A stretch of DNA of 64,000 nt from Rhabdophis nuchalis (GCA_039707465.1 CM077643.1:329099419-329163418), one strand, 5' to 3'; shown: positions 23,002-38,530, numbered from the stretch's first letter. Numbers and translations: made by a program. The notes: generated by a model from the letters alone, not told the origin.

Positions 23002-23161
23002 CAGCAGTCCCCAACCTTTTGGGCACCAGGAACTGGTTCTGCAGAGAAAAGTTTTTCCATCAACTGGAGGAAACATGTTTTTGTGTGCTGCCTGTATCCC
23101 ACTGATGGGCCTTTGCTTGTTTGCATGGCCCTGGTGTCAGACCATGGGTTGGGAACCCCTG
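23002..23161. mobile_element. hAT-Charlie-type miniature element
   Basis: The 160-bp element has ends CAGCAGTCCCCAACCTTTTG and GTTGGGAACCCCTG, with interior phrases GGCACCAGGAACTGG and GCATGGCCCTGGTGTCAG. GGTTAGAG (22994-23001) and GGTTAGGA (23162-23169) look like a worn 8-bp TSD. The ends are typical of Charlie-like (MER1-like) non-autonomous hAT elements. Confidence 0.75.
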
Positions 23162-23934
23162 GGTTAGGATCTTTACATGTGAGGTGGGACTTGTCCATCC
23201 AATAAAGCTTTGTATCTTACCAGATCAACAATTCTGTTCACTTTACAACGAATGACTCCTCAAAACCACTATTTTGGACATGAAATTTATCTGTCTTCCT
23301 GTCTACATTGGAAGTAAAACTCACAATATTCTCTGAGGTGCATACCAGCAACTCTGCAGTTTGTTCCTTCCAAAACTCTCTCAAGATTTCCAAGTCATTT
23401 GGGCAGTGAGAGGCTACCAGCAGGGTTTTAACTTGGGGGCAACCTTAAGTCAGTTCTACTGAGATAGAATTATCTTAAGTATGGCATTGATAGCGTCTCA
23501 AAGACATGATTTTATTAGCTGGCTTTAGACTAAGTAGCTTGTAATCCTGATGCACCTTATGAAATACAACGTATGACTCTATAGCATACACAATTACACA
23601 TGCATATTCACTCACACAGCTCATCTTTATACTATAATCTTATCTTCAATCAAAGTTAAAGCTCAGAGCAGAGTTCAAAAGGCAAGAACACAGCCTTGTG
23701 ATAAGGCTACTGTTCTAGCTTCTGGAGTTGCTGCCTCAGCACCAACGCTGAGTTAGTCACATACAAGTTAAACAATTGCGAGATGCCATATAGGAATTTG
23801 CGTTCCTATTTAAGTGGCTATGTTCTTGCATTACTTGACACAGTCATCACTACCCCCAACACAACTCACTTACTAATTTTTAGCAATTGATATCTGAGGA
23901 ATGTGTGTGTGCAATGATGTTCTCTGAAGGACTG

Positions 23935-24115
23935 ATGATTACATGCCATCAAGTTGTTGTCAACTCTTGGTGACCATATAGATTTTCTTTATGATACTCT
24001 GTTCCTAACCTGGTCCCTCAGGAACTCTGATGGTACGCTCATTGTTACGGTAACGGAGTCTATCTACCTTGCTGCTGGTTGTCCTCTTTCCTTCCACCTT
24101 TCCCAGCATTAGAAT
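23935..24115 (-). mobile_element. BovB/RTE LINE 3' end
   Basis: The plus strand reads ATGCCATCAAGTTGTTGTCA, CTTGGTGACCATATAG, and further right CTTGCTGCTGGTTGTCCTCT and TTTCCCAGCATTA. In reverse this is the C-terminal end of an RTE/BovB reverse transcriptase ORF and its short 3' UTR. It lies downstream of the MAP1LC3C stop on the same strand and may be part of that gene's 3' UTR. Confidence 0.75.
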
Positions 24116-24714
24116 CCATTATATTCCACCCTATTAGTCTCCATTCCACAAGCTCTTCTGTGTAGTTGTCACTATTCTGTAGACTTCTAGTCTGTGGAAA
24201 GACATTGTCCTGCAACATTTACAGTGCCATCATATTCATCAGCAATATTCCTCTTGGAGGAAGAAAGCAAATGGCTTTGATAAAAGCAGACAATATAAAA
24301 GTCAGCACTGGCTCAGCCTTGCAATGTTCAGCTAACTATGACAGCATGCTACTCTCTAGTGCACATGTTATTCTCTGTTAAGCAGACAATTCATGTCCAG
24401 TCATTTAACTTGGTTATAAAATTTCATCGTTTTCATTCATCTCCAATTACGGTGACCATTTTTTAAGCAGATACATGATTTACGGATAGCATACTAACTT
24501 CTTTGGCTGGCAAGGAGCCACATTATGAAACTTTGTGTCCATGTCATTTGTTTGTGATGATTTATCCCACTCCTCAGTTCTTTAGTTGGGTCTTGCCAAC
24601 TCCTGGGCCATTAATTTTGCAGAAGAGCCCGTGTTAGATAGAGCACCTTTCATCTTCAAGTAATCTGAATGATGCACAGCTCACTGTTCAGCCACGCTGC
24701 CACCAAGAGAAGAC

Positions 24715-28322
<3,608 letters not shown>

Positions 28323-28610
28323 TTCCCCCGGCTTTGCAAAGAGCCTTGCTTAAGGGGGGGGGGGGATAACACCCACTTCGGCCCTGCGACAGCTGCGCTC
28401 CGACTGTACAGCCGGGGCAGAAGAGCCCCCTTTTTAACCACCGGCTTGCGACATCCACGTCACTCTTTGCCCCGAGGCGTCGCCCCCCCCCACGTCCTCC
28501 CCCTCTTCCCCCCCCCCCCCTCTGCGGGCGGTCGCGGACGATCTGGCCGAGACCCAAATGGGAAAGGGGGCGTTGGAGACCGAAAAGCAAAAACAAAATG
28601 ACGCGCGGGA

Positions 28611-28616
28611 CACGTG
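28611..28616. promoter_or_regulatory. E-box CACGTG upstream of MAP1LC3C
   Basis: The palindromic E-box lies about 290 bp upstream of the start codon in the context GGGACACGTGGGCC. MiT/TFE factors such as TFEB bind CACGTG-cored sites in autophagy genes, so this is a candidate site. The flanks do not fully match the GTCACGTGAC consensus. Confidence 0.4.
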
Positions 28617-28791
28617 GGCCTGCAGGGTGGCAAGTCACACCATTTCTCACATCCTTGGTCCAGGGTAACCCACGCTTAAGCTCTTCGTGTCCCTGCAGAG
28701 CTTGGGCGGTGGGGGGGGGAGTGTCGCTGTGGAAGAAAACTATTCGCTAATCCCCCCCCCCCCACCTCCCTGGAGTGGAGGCTCTCTAGAC

Positions 28792-28922
28792 CAGGGGTCC
28801 CCAACCTTTGCAACTTTAAGTCTGAAGGACTTCAGCTCCCAGACTTCTCCAGCAAAGCTGGCTGGAGAAGTCTGGGAGCTGAAGTCCTTCAGACTTAAAG
28901 TTGCAAAGGTTGGGGACCCCTG
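28792..28922. mobile_element. Palindromic hAT miniature element, family P1
   Basis: The 131-bp element is almost one perfect inverted repeat starting CAGGGGTCCCCAACCTTTGC, with arms of about 60 bp around a short AAAGCTGG-type centre. A perfect TSD CTCTAGAC lies at 28784-28791 and 28923-28930. It sits about 470 bp upstream of the MAP1LC3C start codon. The transcript would form a long hairpin. Confidence 0.9.
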
Positions 28923-29584
28923 CTCTAGACCGTCTTTCCTTGCCGTGGGAACGGATCGTGTCCACTCTGCTGCCGGGAAGCACGTACTTTCTGGTGAGGT
29001 AAACATCAAGATGAGCGCCTGACCCCATTGGGATGGCTTGACCAATAAGCCGTGTGACTTCCCTTCTCTAGTTACAGTGGGATAAACCAGCTGTTGGGGG
29101 AGTGATGGTGACTTTAATCAGTTCATCTCCCGAATGCTAGGATGGCACCCGGAGTATCTGTTTGTTGCTGTTGAGGGCAAAGCCATTTCCACCCGTTTCC
29201 CAACTTTCCAGCAACTATGCAACTATGTTTTAATAGTCTGCCACACAGACGCAGCTGGGGAACCTGGGGTCATAAAAATAACGTTGATTTTTAAGGAAAT
29301 GGCTATTTGTCTCACAGGGTTCCTACCAGAGCTGTATTGTTCAGGGGGACTGTAATTTCATCCGTTGTGGCTGCAGTCCTAGCTGCAGTCACTGAAATCC
29401 GGGTTAATTATAGCGCTTGTTCTGCTCTGATGAAAGCCCCCTAGAGTCCAGTGGCACAGCAAATAAATACAGGATTGCACCCTTAATCACGGGAAGTTGT
29501 TGACAAGCAGGTAACTGGGAAGTTGTTACCTGGTGCATTTCATTACCAGGTAGGTTTTGCCAGCTTGGCTGACTGGGTGGGGTG

Positions 29585-29651
29585 GGGGTGGGGAATTCTG
29601 GGAGTTGGGAAGTCCACAAGTCTTAAAGATGCCTAGTTTGGAGACCCCTGA
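29585..29651. mobile_element. Degraded half of a palindromic hAT miniature
   Basis: GGGGAATTCTGGGAGTTG, AAGTCCACAAGTCTTAAAG and GGAGACCCCTG match the right arm of the palindromic family seen at 43701-43835. The left arm is not recognisable. Confidence 0.5.
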
Positions 29652-30105
29652 GTTAGACAATCACCAATTTCATCTGCTTACAGTATGTTGTTAAACTTCT
29701 TGACAATGAATGGGTGTACACCAGACCAATGTTTCAACCAAAAACCACGAGGTTCATCATCACCTGGTGCTGACCAGTTCTTGACTTCCCTTGTCCCTTT
29801 ATCCACCATTTCTGCTGTTATTGCAAGTTCTCTCATTTCAACTTTTTTTTAAAAAAAAAATCCACTTCCAAGCTTTTTGATGTATTTCTTTGGGTTGTCC
29901 TACAGCTGTACCCAGAATGCACTGTTTTTTTTCCTCTGGCAGGTGTTGACTGGTTCAATGCAGTCTTGATGAATTGATAGAAACGCTTCTGAATTTGGAA
30001 GTTCTGCCTGTAGTGTACAATTCAAGGTTTGTAATTGCTTACCTTATAGTTGTTTCGTGTTTTTTACCCAATTCCATGAGACGCTCATGAGAGTGTTGGC
30101 CTAAT

Positions 30106-30296
30106 CCAGAGGTGGTATTCAGCCAATTCTCTCTGGTTCAGGAAAACTGGTAGTGGCGGCTGTGGTAGGTTCTGCCCACCACCCCAATGTAATGTGCAAG
30201 CACTGTGCATATGCAGAAGGCAGTGCGCATGTGCAGACGTGGCACATGCACTCACATTTGCAGACCAATAGGGAAGGTAAGTGAATTCCACTGCTG
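30106..30296. mobile_element. hAT-like miniature element (GGTGG-ATTC ends)
   Basis: The left end CAGAGGTGGTATTCAGCC pairs with a right end GTGAATTCCACTG. The interior has ACTGGTAGTGGCGGC and TGCGCATGTGC motifs as in the element at 32546-32811. No clear TSD was seen. Confidence 0.5.
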
Positions 30297-30300
30297 GCTT

Positions 30301-30801
30301 ATTCTTATGAAAATGTAAATGTGAAATAGGTGTAGACTGAGTATAGACTGTTTAACTATGGTATTCAGATCCTGATAATTGGTCTATGGGCCATATCAGT
30401 TAACACAGAGCAGAACACTGTAGCATCCTATGAGGTAAAAGCTGGAAAAAAAGCAGTAATTCCCCAGTTTGCCTGTCTGAAACCTACCCAAATGATAGGA
30501 ATAGAACCACAACAAAACCATGTTCCCAGCCATCAATTCTGGTCTATTCTTATGCTGGCCTATTCTTATGAAAATGTAAATGTGAAATAGGTGTAGACTG
30601 AGTATAGACTGTTTAACTATGGTATTCAGATCCTGATAATTGGTCTATGGGCCATATCAGTTAACACAGAGCAGAACACTGTAGCATCCCATGAGGTAAA
30701 AGCTGGGAAAAAAGCAGTAATTCCCCAGTTTGCCTGTCTGAAACCTACCCAAATGATAGGAATAGAACCACAACAAAACCATGTTCCCAGCCATCAATTC
30801 C
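30301..30801. repeat. Recent 261-bp tandem duplication
   Basis: The segment beginning ATTCTTATGAAAATGTAAAT at 30301 recurs at 30562 and stays nearly identical to the CCAGCCATCAATTC end (about 30540 and 30800). I count about two differences (CATCCTATG versus CATCCCATG, and one A/G in GCTGGAAA). A 20-bp spacer with a third partial TATTCTTATG links the units. Confidence 0.9.
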
Positions 30802-30900
30802 TCAAAGTGCTCCAGAGGGTGTCAGAAGATATTGAGATATATGCAAGTACAAGCAGAGATAAATTGTAGTTGCAGTACAGCGTTGTACCATCTACTAGAC

Positions 30901-31035
30901 CAGGGGTCCCCAACCTTTGCAACTTTAAGTCTGAAGGACTTCATCTCCCAGACTTCTCCAGCCAGCTTTGCTGGCTGGAGAATTCTGGGAGCTGAAGTCC
31001 TTCAGACTTAAAGTTGCAAAGGTTGGGGACCCCTG
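30901..31035. mobile_element. Palindromic hAT miniature element, family P1, second copy
   Basis: The 135-bp element has the same ends and arms as 28792-28922 and a GCCAGC-TTT-GCTGGC centre. A perfect TSD TACTAGAC flanks it at 30893-30900 and 31036-31043. Confidence 0.9.
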
Positions 31036-31044
31036 TACTAGACC

Positions 31045-31710
31045 ATCCATCAGAGCAACTAAAACTGGCTCTGAAACAGCTGTAGATCAAGTTCATCTAG
31101 AGACGCTTGGAGTTGATCTACCAACAATTCTGTTGGCTGTAGCTTAGAACAGGGGATGGGTTTTATTTGGTTTTGGCAACACTGTAGCAGATTTAAAGCA
31201 TTTTGCTTCTTAGGGTTCATCATAGATCTTCTTATTTTGAGAAATAATGCAGTTTGCTGTTTTGTCAGAAATGCATAATGATAACATATATCATATATGC
31301 ATACATGAGATGGTAAATCTCATGGAAATCAATGAGTCGATCTGAATGCTTACTTTCAATTTTGGCATTCGAATTGGCAAAATTATTTATTTCTGGAGAA
31401 TATAAATAATTATATATTGCCTTTTGTGATTTTACAGATGCCCTGAACTGCAACTCCCATTGCCTGAATTAGAACTGGAATTGTACTACAGTTTCGGGAA
31501 GGCTATCCTTCAGCCTTGGGTTGATGTTCTTTGTCTTTTATTTATTCAAGTGTATGCCATGCTGTATAATTTCATGGCACTTTCCTGAGTTGCAGGATTC
31601 CATTCCTTATATTTCTTTCAACCCCCTTTACTTTCTGTCTCTACATCTGTCTCACTGTTGCATTAGTACTTCCTGTTCAGCTGATCTTACCATTTAATAA
31701 TAATCATATT
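31045..31710. other. Intergenic, no feature recognised
   Basis: AT-rich DNA without coding or repeat signature. Confidence 0.45.
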
Positions 31711-31711
31711 T

Positions 31712-32208
31712 TAAATATAATAATATTTTATTTTTATATACCGCATCCTCTCCCCAAGGGGACTCGGAGCGGTGTACAGGGAAGAATTAAAACACATAAA
31801 AATATACAAAAATAGATACAATAAATAAAAACAAATTAAATTTAATTGTCCCTGCACTAAAATCCCCATATTAATGATCCCTAAACCCTAAAAGGTAGAG
31901 ACTAACCTAGGCCGGCCAAGCAGAAAAATTAAATGTTTTTAATTTCTGACGGAAGGAGCGGAGGTCCGTGGTTGTTCTAATGTCGGGGGGAAGGTCGTTC
32001 CAGAGGGCTGGGCCCGCCACAGAGAAGGCCCTTCCCCTGGGCGTCGCCCGCTGACAAAGTCTAGTGGACGGCACCCGTAGAAGTCCCTCTCTGTGGGAGC
32101 GAATCGGCCGTGAGGATGTATGAGGCAGGATCCGATCCCGCAGATAGCTAGGTCCCGAGCCATGGAGCGCTTTAAAGATGATAACTAACACCTTGAAGCG
32201 CACCCGAA
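31712..32208 (-). mobile_element. L2 LINE 3' end
   Basis: Reverse reading gives the last 98 codons or so of the L2 ORF (32203-31907, motifs FKALHGSGPSYLRD and GPALWNDLPPDI), a 3' UTR and the terminal hairpin (ACCGCATCCTCTCCCCAAGG on the plus strand) with an AT-rich tail. It is truncated at the same kind of position as the copy at 10814. Confidence 0.88.
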
Positions 32209-32545
32209 ATTTGAAGCATCATCTCTTTTGTGGTGCATTCTTTCTGGGAACCTCTCTCAAACCATTTGCAGTCATAGAAGCAACCCAGGATTATTTTTTC
32301 CACACAAAGATACTTTTTGATACTTTTTCAGGAATTGGCAGGTTATGCCATCACTCCACTTATCAGACTGGGTGTTGAATTACACGATGTAATTACTTGA
32401 AAATGTGTCTTGCATGCAGACAGTACTGAACAAAATGTTCCACAGAGATTTTCTGGAAGGCAATATTTTTAGCTTAGTAATCTTCTCCATACTTGCACTA
32501 GCAAAATAGGAAGTTTAACTGGCATTGGCTTGAAGAACTCAAGAT

Positions 32546-32811
32546 CAGTTGTGGGTTCCTACCCATTCGAACTGGTTCAACTGAACTGTTAGTGGTTTTG
32601 TGGCCTGGGTCACTGGAACCGGCAGCAACCCAGGCCTGCCACGCCCCTGAACTGGTTCTCTGGGCAGTGCCGTAGGCGCCGCCATCTTGTTTTTGGTTCT
32701 GCACATGTGCAGAACAATTTTAACTGCACAGAGCATGTATGTGCAGCACACGCACATGTATAGCATGCCCACGAGTGAACTGGCAGTAGTGCCTGACGGA
32801 ACCCATCCCTG
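32546..32811. mobile_element. hAT miniature element with GGGTTCC ends
   Basis: The left end CAGTTGTGGGTTCCTACCC pairs with the right end GACGGAACCCATCCCTG. A perfect 8-bp TSD CTCAAGAT is at 32538-32545 and 32812-32819. The interior includes GCCGCCATCTTG and a GCACATGTGCAG palindrome. There is no coding capacity. Confidence 0.85.
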
Positions 32812-32819
32812 CTCAAGAT

Positions 32820-33575
32820 TATATGGATATGTTCTTCCCTGGGACACCCAGAGAGCATCTCAGTCTTTGGAACAATTATGACAAATATGGGAAGCACTGA
32901 AGGTATGAAATAATGATGTGTCTTCTTGGATGCAGTAGACTTTATTATGGGGGACTGAGGATGATGAGAAATATAAGAAATGAACTTTTTGATCTTCTTC
33001 AGAAACAAAACAATAATAAAGCCAGTCAACTGGAGGGGACACACTTAATATGCCATCATTCCATGGGTTTCATTTCCAGGTTTTCCCTGTCCTTCCCAAG
33101 ATACAGGAATGAACACAGGAATAGTTCATTATGATCAGACCAATTCTTGTAACAATTCAATAACAATTCAAGAATACTTATGAATTGAAGGCAGACCTAT
33201 CGATCATTGAATTGAATCTATTTCCACAATACCATTCCCAACGTGGTCATTTTTGAAGTGACCAAAGTTCCCTCCCCTTTTAAACTAGTTTCAATCCTCT
33301 TGTCGTTTACCAGGCTAGAGAGCATTGCAACAACAAAGTGAGGATCAGAACTCCGTTGAGGATTTTGAAAGGATAGGTTGGATTGGAGTCTTTTGTTCTA
33401 ACATTGAGGTCATTTATTTTCCCAAACAGCTCAAGTCTTCTCTGGCATTTTGGTTTCATTCACTCTTGAGGCACATCACTACTTTTAAAGGGGCAATGGT
33501 CTACCTTTTTTTTCTTAGTTGCATCTAGATACAAGTGGTAGATTTGCAATGACATGCAAATCTTGTGAAATGTAA
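32820..33575. other. Intergenic, no feature recognised
   Basis: Overlapping short frames on both strands reflect composition; no motif, exon or repeat was recognised. Confidence 0.45.
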
Positions 33576-33817
33576 TTAGGGCAATAGCAATAGCACTTAG
33601 ACTTTATACCACTTCAAAGTGTTTACAGCCCACTCTAAGCAGTTTGCAGAGTCAGCATTATGCCCCCAGTGATCAGGGTCCTCATTTTACCAACCTCGGA
33701 AGGTGGAAGGCTGAGTCAACCTTGAGCCTGGTGAGATTTGAACTGCCAAATTGCAGGCAGTCAGCAGAAGTAGCCTGCAGTACTGCACCCCAACCACTGC
33801 ACCACCACGGCTCTTAT
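33576..33817 (-). mobile_element. tRNA-derived SINE, near full length
   Basis: In reverse it starts AGAGCCGTGGTGGTGCAGTGG (A box region of a tRNA-like head) and has a B-box-like GCAGTTCAAATCTCAC. The body contains GGTAAAATGAGGACCCTGAT and it ends AAGTCTAAGTGCTATTGC, a short GCTATT-type tail. It is the best-preserved copy of the family also seen at 14120-14480. Confidence 0.8.
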
Positions 33818-33829
33818 AATAAGAGTACA

Positions 33830-35501
33830 TGTGATCAAAGCAGAAGATAGTCATTAACTTTTTTCCTAAATTAAGTCTCTCACCTACAATTTGGCTAAGT
33901 TATCAAATCATAAAACTTTGTTTGTTTGTTAAGAAATTAGCAGCAGTTCAGAAATAGATTGAGAGCCACAAAGAAACGTTTCATGATTCCTTGGCTCTAG
34001 GTTGTTCATCTGGACCTGTGGCAGGAACAGGTACCAGACTGGGATGGATGATCACAAGTGTCATCTGAACCATCTAGATATGAATTAGGGATTTTACAAA
34101 ATAAAAAAACAACAACTGCAGCAATATTTCTTTGAAATTCACTTTCAGGAATAAGAACTCAGGTGTATACAGTATATGAGTATGACAAAGTAATTTTGTA
34201 CCTAAAAGAAGAGAAATCAGAAAAAAGAAAAAGAAGTTACACAAAGTGACAAATGTTGATCTGATAAAGGGAACAGTTATCTCCTGGAATTCTTGCATTC
34301 CGTTTTTTATGAGCTACATGTTTACAACCCACAGAAAGCAAATATTGCAGACATCTCATATCTTCAACACATATGATAATTATTGAACTTAATGTTTCTG
34401 CCCTTGGAAACAGAATCTGTTCGATGCTTGTATATGAGAGACCAGTCTTGCTGATGATACGACATGTTTAGATCTTGTCAGAAAGCTTCATATTTTTCTA
34501 TCTCTTTTTTCTTTCCAATAGCTTATAACAACTTTTCCGTTCTGCCTAGTAGCCTGTTGAGCAAAAAGAAACAACTTTTTTAAAGAACACTTATTTCATT
34601 CATTCTGATTTCATTCTATTCATTCTTGTGTTCAGATGATATTACTTTATAAAACAACTTAAAATTTCAATCCATTCAAAAAGATTATGGGATTACTGGA
34701 AAATAGAATTCTTGCTGTTGCTTCTGTTGCCTTGTGACAATGGTAATAGAAGTAGACTCCTTCTTCTCCAGGGGCAGAGAATAGCAAGCACGCCAACACA
34801 AGAAACTGTCTGATGAACAGCTCCATAATGTTATGATAATGCAAGCCAGGGCACTGATTACCACATCATATGGGCACTCCAATGAACTAGAATTAGTTTA
34901 ATAAAACAAAATTAGCAGAGAAGCAATAGGAAAAATTAGCAGAAGCAGAAGGGACTAACTGAGCATTATGAATATCTGTGAAGCTCAGGTGCCACACTAT
35001 CTCATGAGCTTCACAAGGATCCGTAATGTTCAGTTAGGTCCTTCTGTCCACCCACAGTTTGTGCCTTTTCCAAGGCCCATGTATTTCCTTCCAGAGACAT
35101 CCTGACCTTTGAAAGCATGAATAAATATGTTAGTATTTAATGCAAAAGCTTTTAAAGGGAATAAGCTGGTGGATAAATACCTGTTCCTAACTATAGAACT
35201 TGTAGCTGTTTCCTTCACTTCTACCATAAAGAAATTAGTCAGTATGACCCGCCCCTGACTTGTGTATTTGTGTGTCTAGTGTCTGAATTGTGCGTGTGGA
35301 TAACCTTCCTTCTCCTTTTTTCTGCCTATAGATACAACAGCAAGGTCAGTTCAAGGATAGTTAAGTGAAATAAACCTTTTTTTGCAATATTTAAATGTTT
35401 CCCAGGTAAAATCAAGTATCTCCATGACACAGTTCTATTTCTATCATCTATCTGTTATCTATTGTCTGTCTGTCTATTTGTCTGTCTCTTTATCTCTCAT
35501 A

Positions 35502-35504
<3 letters not shown>
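33830..35504. other. Intergenic, no feature recognised
   Basis: About 1.7 kb of AT-rich DNA. Open frames are under 75 codons without family motifs. Confidence 0.45.

Positions 35505-35583
<79 letters not shown>
35505..35583. repeat. (CT)n microsatellite
   Basis: An uninterrupted run of about 39 CT units, preceded by TCTG/TATC variants from about 35440. Confidence 0.98.
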
Positions 35584-35586
<3 letters not shown>

Positions 35587-35589
35587 ATC

Positions 35590-37020
35590 TCTCATCTACT
35601 ATCTTTTCAATCATTTTACCAAAATGTGGAAAAAGTTGAATAAGTTTTGACTAAGCACTTGTGTCATCTAAATGTTATCTAAAGCATTTAGCTATCAGGA
35701 TCTGAGGATTTCCCAAGAGTTAAATTGAGTTGAGGCTGTAAACTGAGAATTGTCAACGTAAAAACAAAATAGAATCCCCAGATATTTGTTAAAACTTGAT
35801 GTCAGACTTATTTTTTATTGCTTTGGATTTTTCCTAAGTTTCCTAGAGTTTGGTCTTACTTTCTATACAATCTTTTACCCCTAAAGCTCATTTTACCTGC
35901 ATTTGGGAAAGATCAGAAAGTAGGAAAAGCATGCCAAACATTATTTCTGGATTCTTTCCAGCCAGTTTGCCTTTGTCTGAATGTGCCCATTGGTAAGTAT
36001 AGGATGGGCTGGGTACCCTCCCCTGTGGATCTGATTATGGAAAGAGGCAGAGGAGAGGAGAGAAGGAAGCTTAGAAAAGAGCAGTTGCCACCATAAGGAT
36101 GAAGAAGGAATGTTTTTCCTGAAAAGTGCAACCCACTTTTCAAATGCAATCTTCCTTCTTTCCTTTCTATAATGATTTAAAAGACATTTATTAGGCTGAT
36201 GGACAGAAGCACACCACTATCAACATTATTTCTATCTAACATCCATTGGTTGCAAAGCATAAAAAAGGAATTTAATGTGTAAAGGGAAATATAGGAGAAA
36301 TAAAGGAATGTTACTATGGAGAAATCTAGATAAAATGACACAACTTCAGATAAAATCAGTTGAATCACTCTCTTTAAGTTTTAGCACATGTTAATTGCAG
36401 AGAGGATTCTTGGAGGGCTGTCATCTGGTTCTTAGATGTTCATAGTTAAACTTCCTTTTTCTTCCTTTTTTAACTAATAATTTTGTAACGTTTGGTGTTT
36501 CTAGCAATTATATAGTTACTCTACCCCAATACCACTCTCTGGAATTGTTTCTAGTTTTCATTTTTGCAACATTGAAAGCAAAGCTGAATAAAGTATTCCA
36601 ACTGCACAAAGAATGAGAACATCAACCATTTTTAGTCTCATTCTTAATAATCCCTAAAGGGAATTTGCCTTTTACATAATGTCTGCATGCGGCATCTGTG
36701 GTTTCTTCAAGTAATCCTGCGCCGTCCCAAGACTTCATTCCAGTTAGATGATGCCAGCTTATCAGGAAAGGGAAAAAGTCCCCCCACCTTATTTATATAA
36801 TTGTGTGATTCATCTATGAAACTCTTTCAGGAAAATACTTTTTGTCTGTTTTGACTGTTTCCCCACTGATCCCCTCCCCGCTCAAGCAATTTCATAAAAT
36901 GTGGCTAAAGATTAGTATAAAAATAATCATGAGTGCTATGCAATAATGAAGAGTTGCTATTGAGTCAAAAAGATACCTAGTGAACTCCAGTGTGGACAAG
37001 GTCAACAACACATTTTAGAA
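35590..37020. other. Intergenic, no feature recognised
   Basis: No repeat or exon was recognised. The 92-codon frame at 35818-36096 has no known motif and no supported start context. Confidence 0.45.
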
Positions 37021-37024
37021 AGTA

Positions 37025-37249
37025 CCCTGTTTCCCTGAAAATAAGACCTCCCCAGGTAATAAGCCAATTGGGCTTTTGAGTGCATGTGCTAAAATAAGCC
37101 CTCCCCGGAAATAAGCCCTCCTCTAAAATATTGCAACACAGTAGCAGCCATAAGGTGACCACGCGCGCTGCCTCCTGCACCTCAAAAATAATAAGACCTC
37201 CCCAAAAATAAGGCCAAGTGCTTATTTTGGGAATCAAAAGGAAACCCAG
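37025..37249. mobile_element. TA-flanked miniature element with GTTTCC ends
   Basis: The ends CCCTGTTTCC and the reverse-complement-like GGAAACCCAG are flanked by TA (37023-37024 and 37250-37251). The interior repeats AATAAG-CC-TCCCC units (for example AAATAAGACCTCCCC near both ends). This fits a mariner-type non-autonomous element of 225 bp. Confidence 0.65.
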
Positions 37250-37286
37250 TAGTTGACCATTACAACCATAGCATGTAATTAATATC

Positions 37287-37650
37287 CTACTGAAAAGTAA
37301 ACAAATATGCAGCCATTTTAACCTCTATAAAAAATAATTGGGATGTTACCCATTTTTCAAAAATCCCTTTGACATGTCTTCCATTACAATCATAATGTAA
37401 CCTATCTGAGATTCTGGATTTGAGATACACCGTTTTTGAACTACCTTGTATTTCGCAAGTTATGTCTTCTATCGTTACACAAGAAGGGGATACATTTCTG
37501 TCATAGAATGGGAACACATATGATAAATACTTAACTTTTTTACTAGGACCAAATAATGTTTCAAATTTCCAGTTCTTTTCTAATCTCAATATTGGGCTTT
37601 CGCCCTTAAAATCTAATTCTGCTCTTCTGAAAGTGAATTCCAGTAACTTT
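37287..37650 (-). other. Unassigned open reading segment
   Basis: The minus strand is open for about 120 codons here, reading from around LEFTFRRAELDF to the end of the frame at 37287. The upstream part of the 207-codon frame overlaps a hAT miniature, so the true start is unknown. The composition is less biased than the chance frames elsewhere (CVTIEDITCEIQGSSK and VFPFYDRNVSPS inside). I do not recognise a family. It could be a decayed retroelement ORF or chance. Confidence 0.25.
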
Positions 37651-37665
37651 GCTGAGTGTAGGTCA

Positions 37666-37930
37666 GAGGTGGTATTCTGCCAGCCAGTTCTGACAGGTTC
37701 TGGAGAACCGGTAACAGAAACTTTGAGTAGTTCGGAGAACCAGCAAATAGACTGGCCCCATCCCCATTGCCTCCCAGTCTCCCAGCTGATCTGCTTTTGT
37801 TGCCCTGAACAGGAGAACGGAACTGGAAAGCAGGTGAATTTGGTGGGGAGGGGATGGGGATTTTGCAGTAACCTTCCCCTGCCACACCCACAAAGCCATG
37901 CCACATGCACAGAGCTGTGTAGATATGTTC
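37666..37930. mobile_element. hAT-like miniature element, left end only
   Basis: CAGAGGTGGTATTCTGCCAG and GGAGAACCGGTAAC at the left match the family at 30106-30296. The expected right end is not seen, so the copy is partial. Confidence 0.5.
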
Positions 37931-38285
37931 CAATGCAAAGACTATGTGAACAATATTATTAAGTTGTTAAATCTCTCCAGAACTTCTTATGTTGTTGCCT
38001 GAAAACAGTATTTTCTTGTCTGTTTCTACTCATACATGTGATTGCTTATTATCCCTATCGTAATAGTTGAACAAAGGGGTTGGAAAAGCTGAACTTGCTG
38101 ATAGCTGCTGTGGTACAATTAATATTTGGGCCCCTTTCAAGGTTTTATTATTAAAACCATATACCTTCTCATCCATCTAATCCAGTATTACAATCAATTC
38201 ATCTCTGGATCCTTCTGCAGTAAGGATTCAGTGTCAGACCTGGAAGCCATCTTTTATATTGGGCCTTCAACCCTGCCACATTTTC

Positions 38286-38530
38286 TACTGTGGGAAAATG
38301 GGAGGGGGGATTATATGGACTATGGGTGATATATAGTCAAAATAACATTCTTTTCTCAGAGTGTCAAGGACACCTCGCCCTGCAGCTGCACTGGTGTGAC
38401 TGGGAGGCATTTCCAGTTTTGAACGATGCCTGATTGGATCATGTGATTGACATGTGGGTGCTGGGTAGGGACTTGAACTTTTTTCCAATGAAATTGGTGA
38501 GATATCAATACTGGAATATACTGCGAGATT
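38286..38530. repeat. Unclassified interspersed repeat, copy 2
   Basis: It is homologous to 1-245 and better preserved, with the blocks ATATAGTCAAAATAACATTC, CTCGCCCTGCAGCTGCAC and GACATGTGGGTGCTGGG in order. Downstream, AATAAAACAATTG (38600-38612) might be part of the same unit. Confidence 0.5.
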
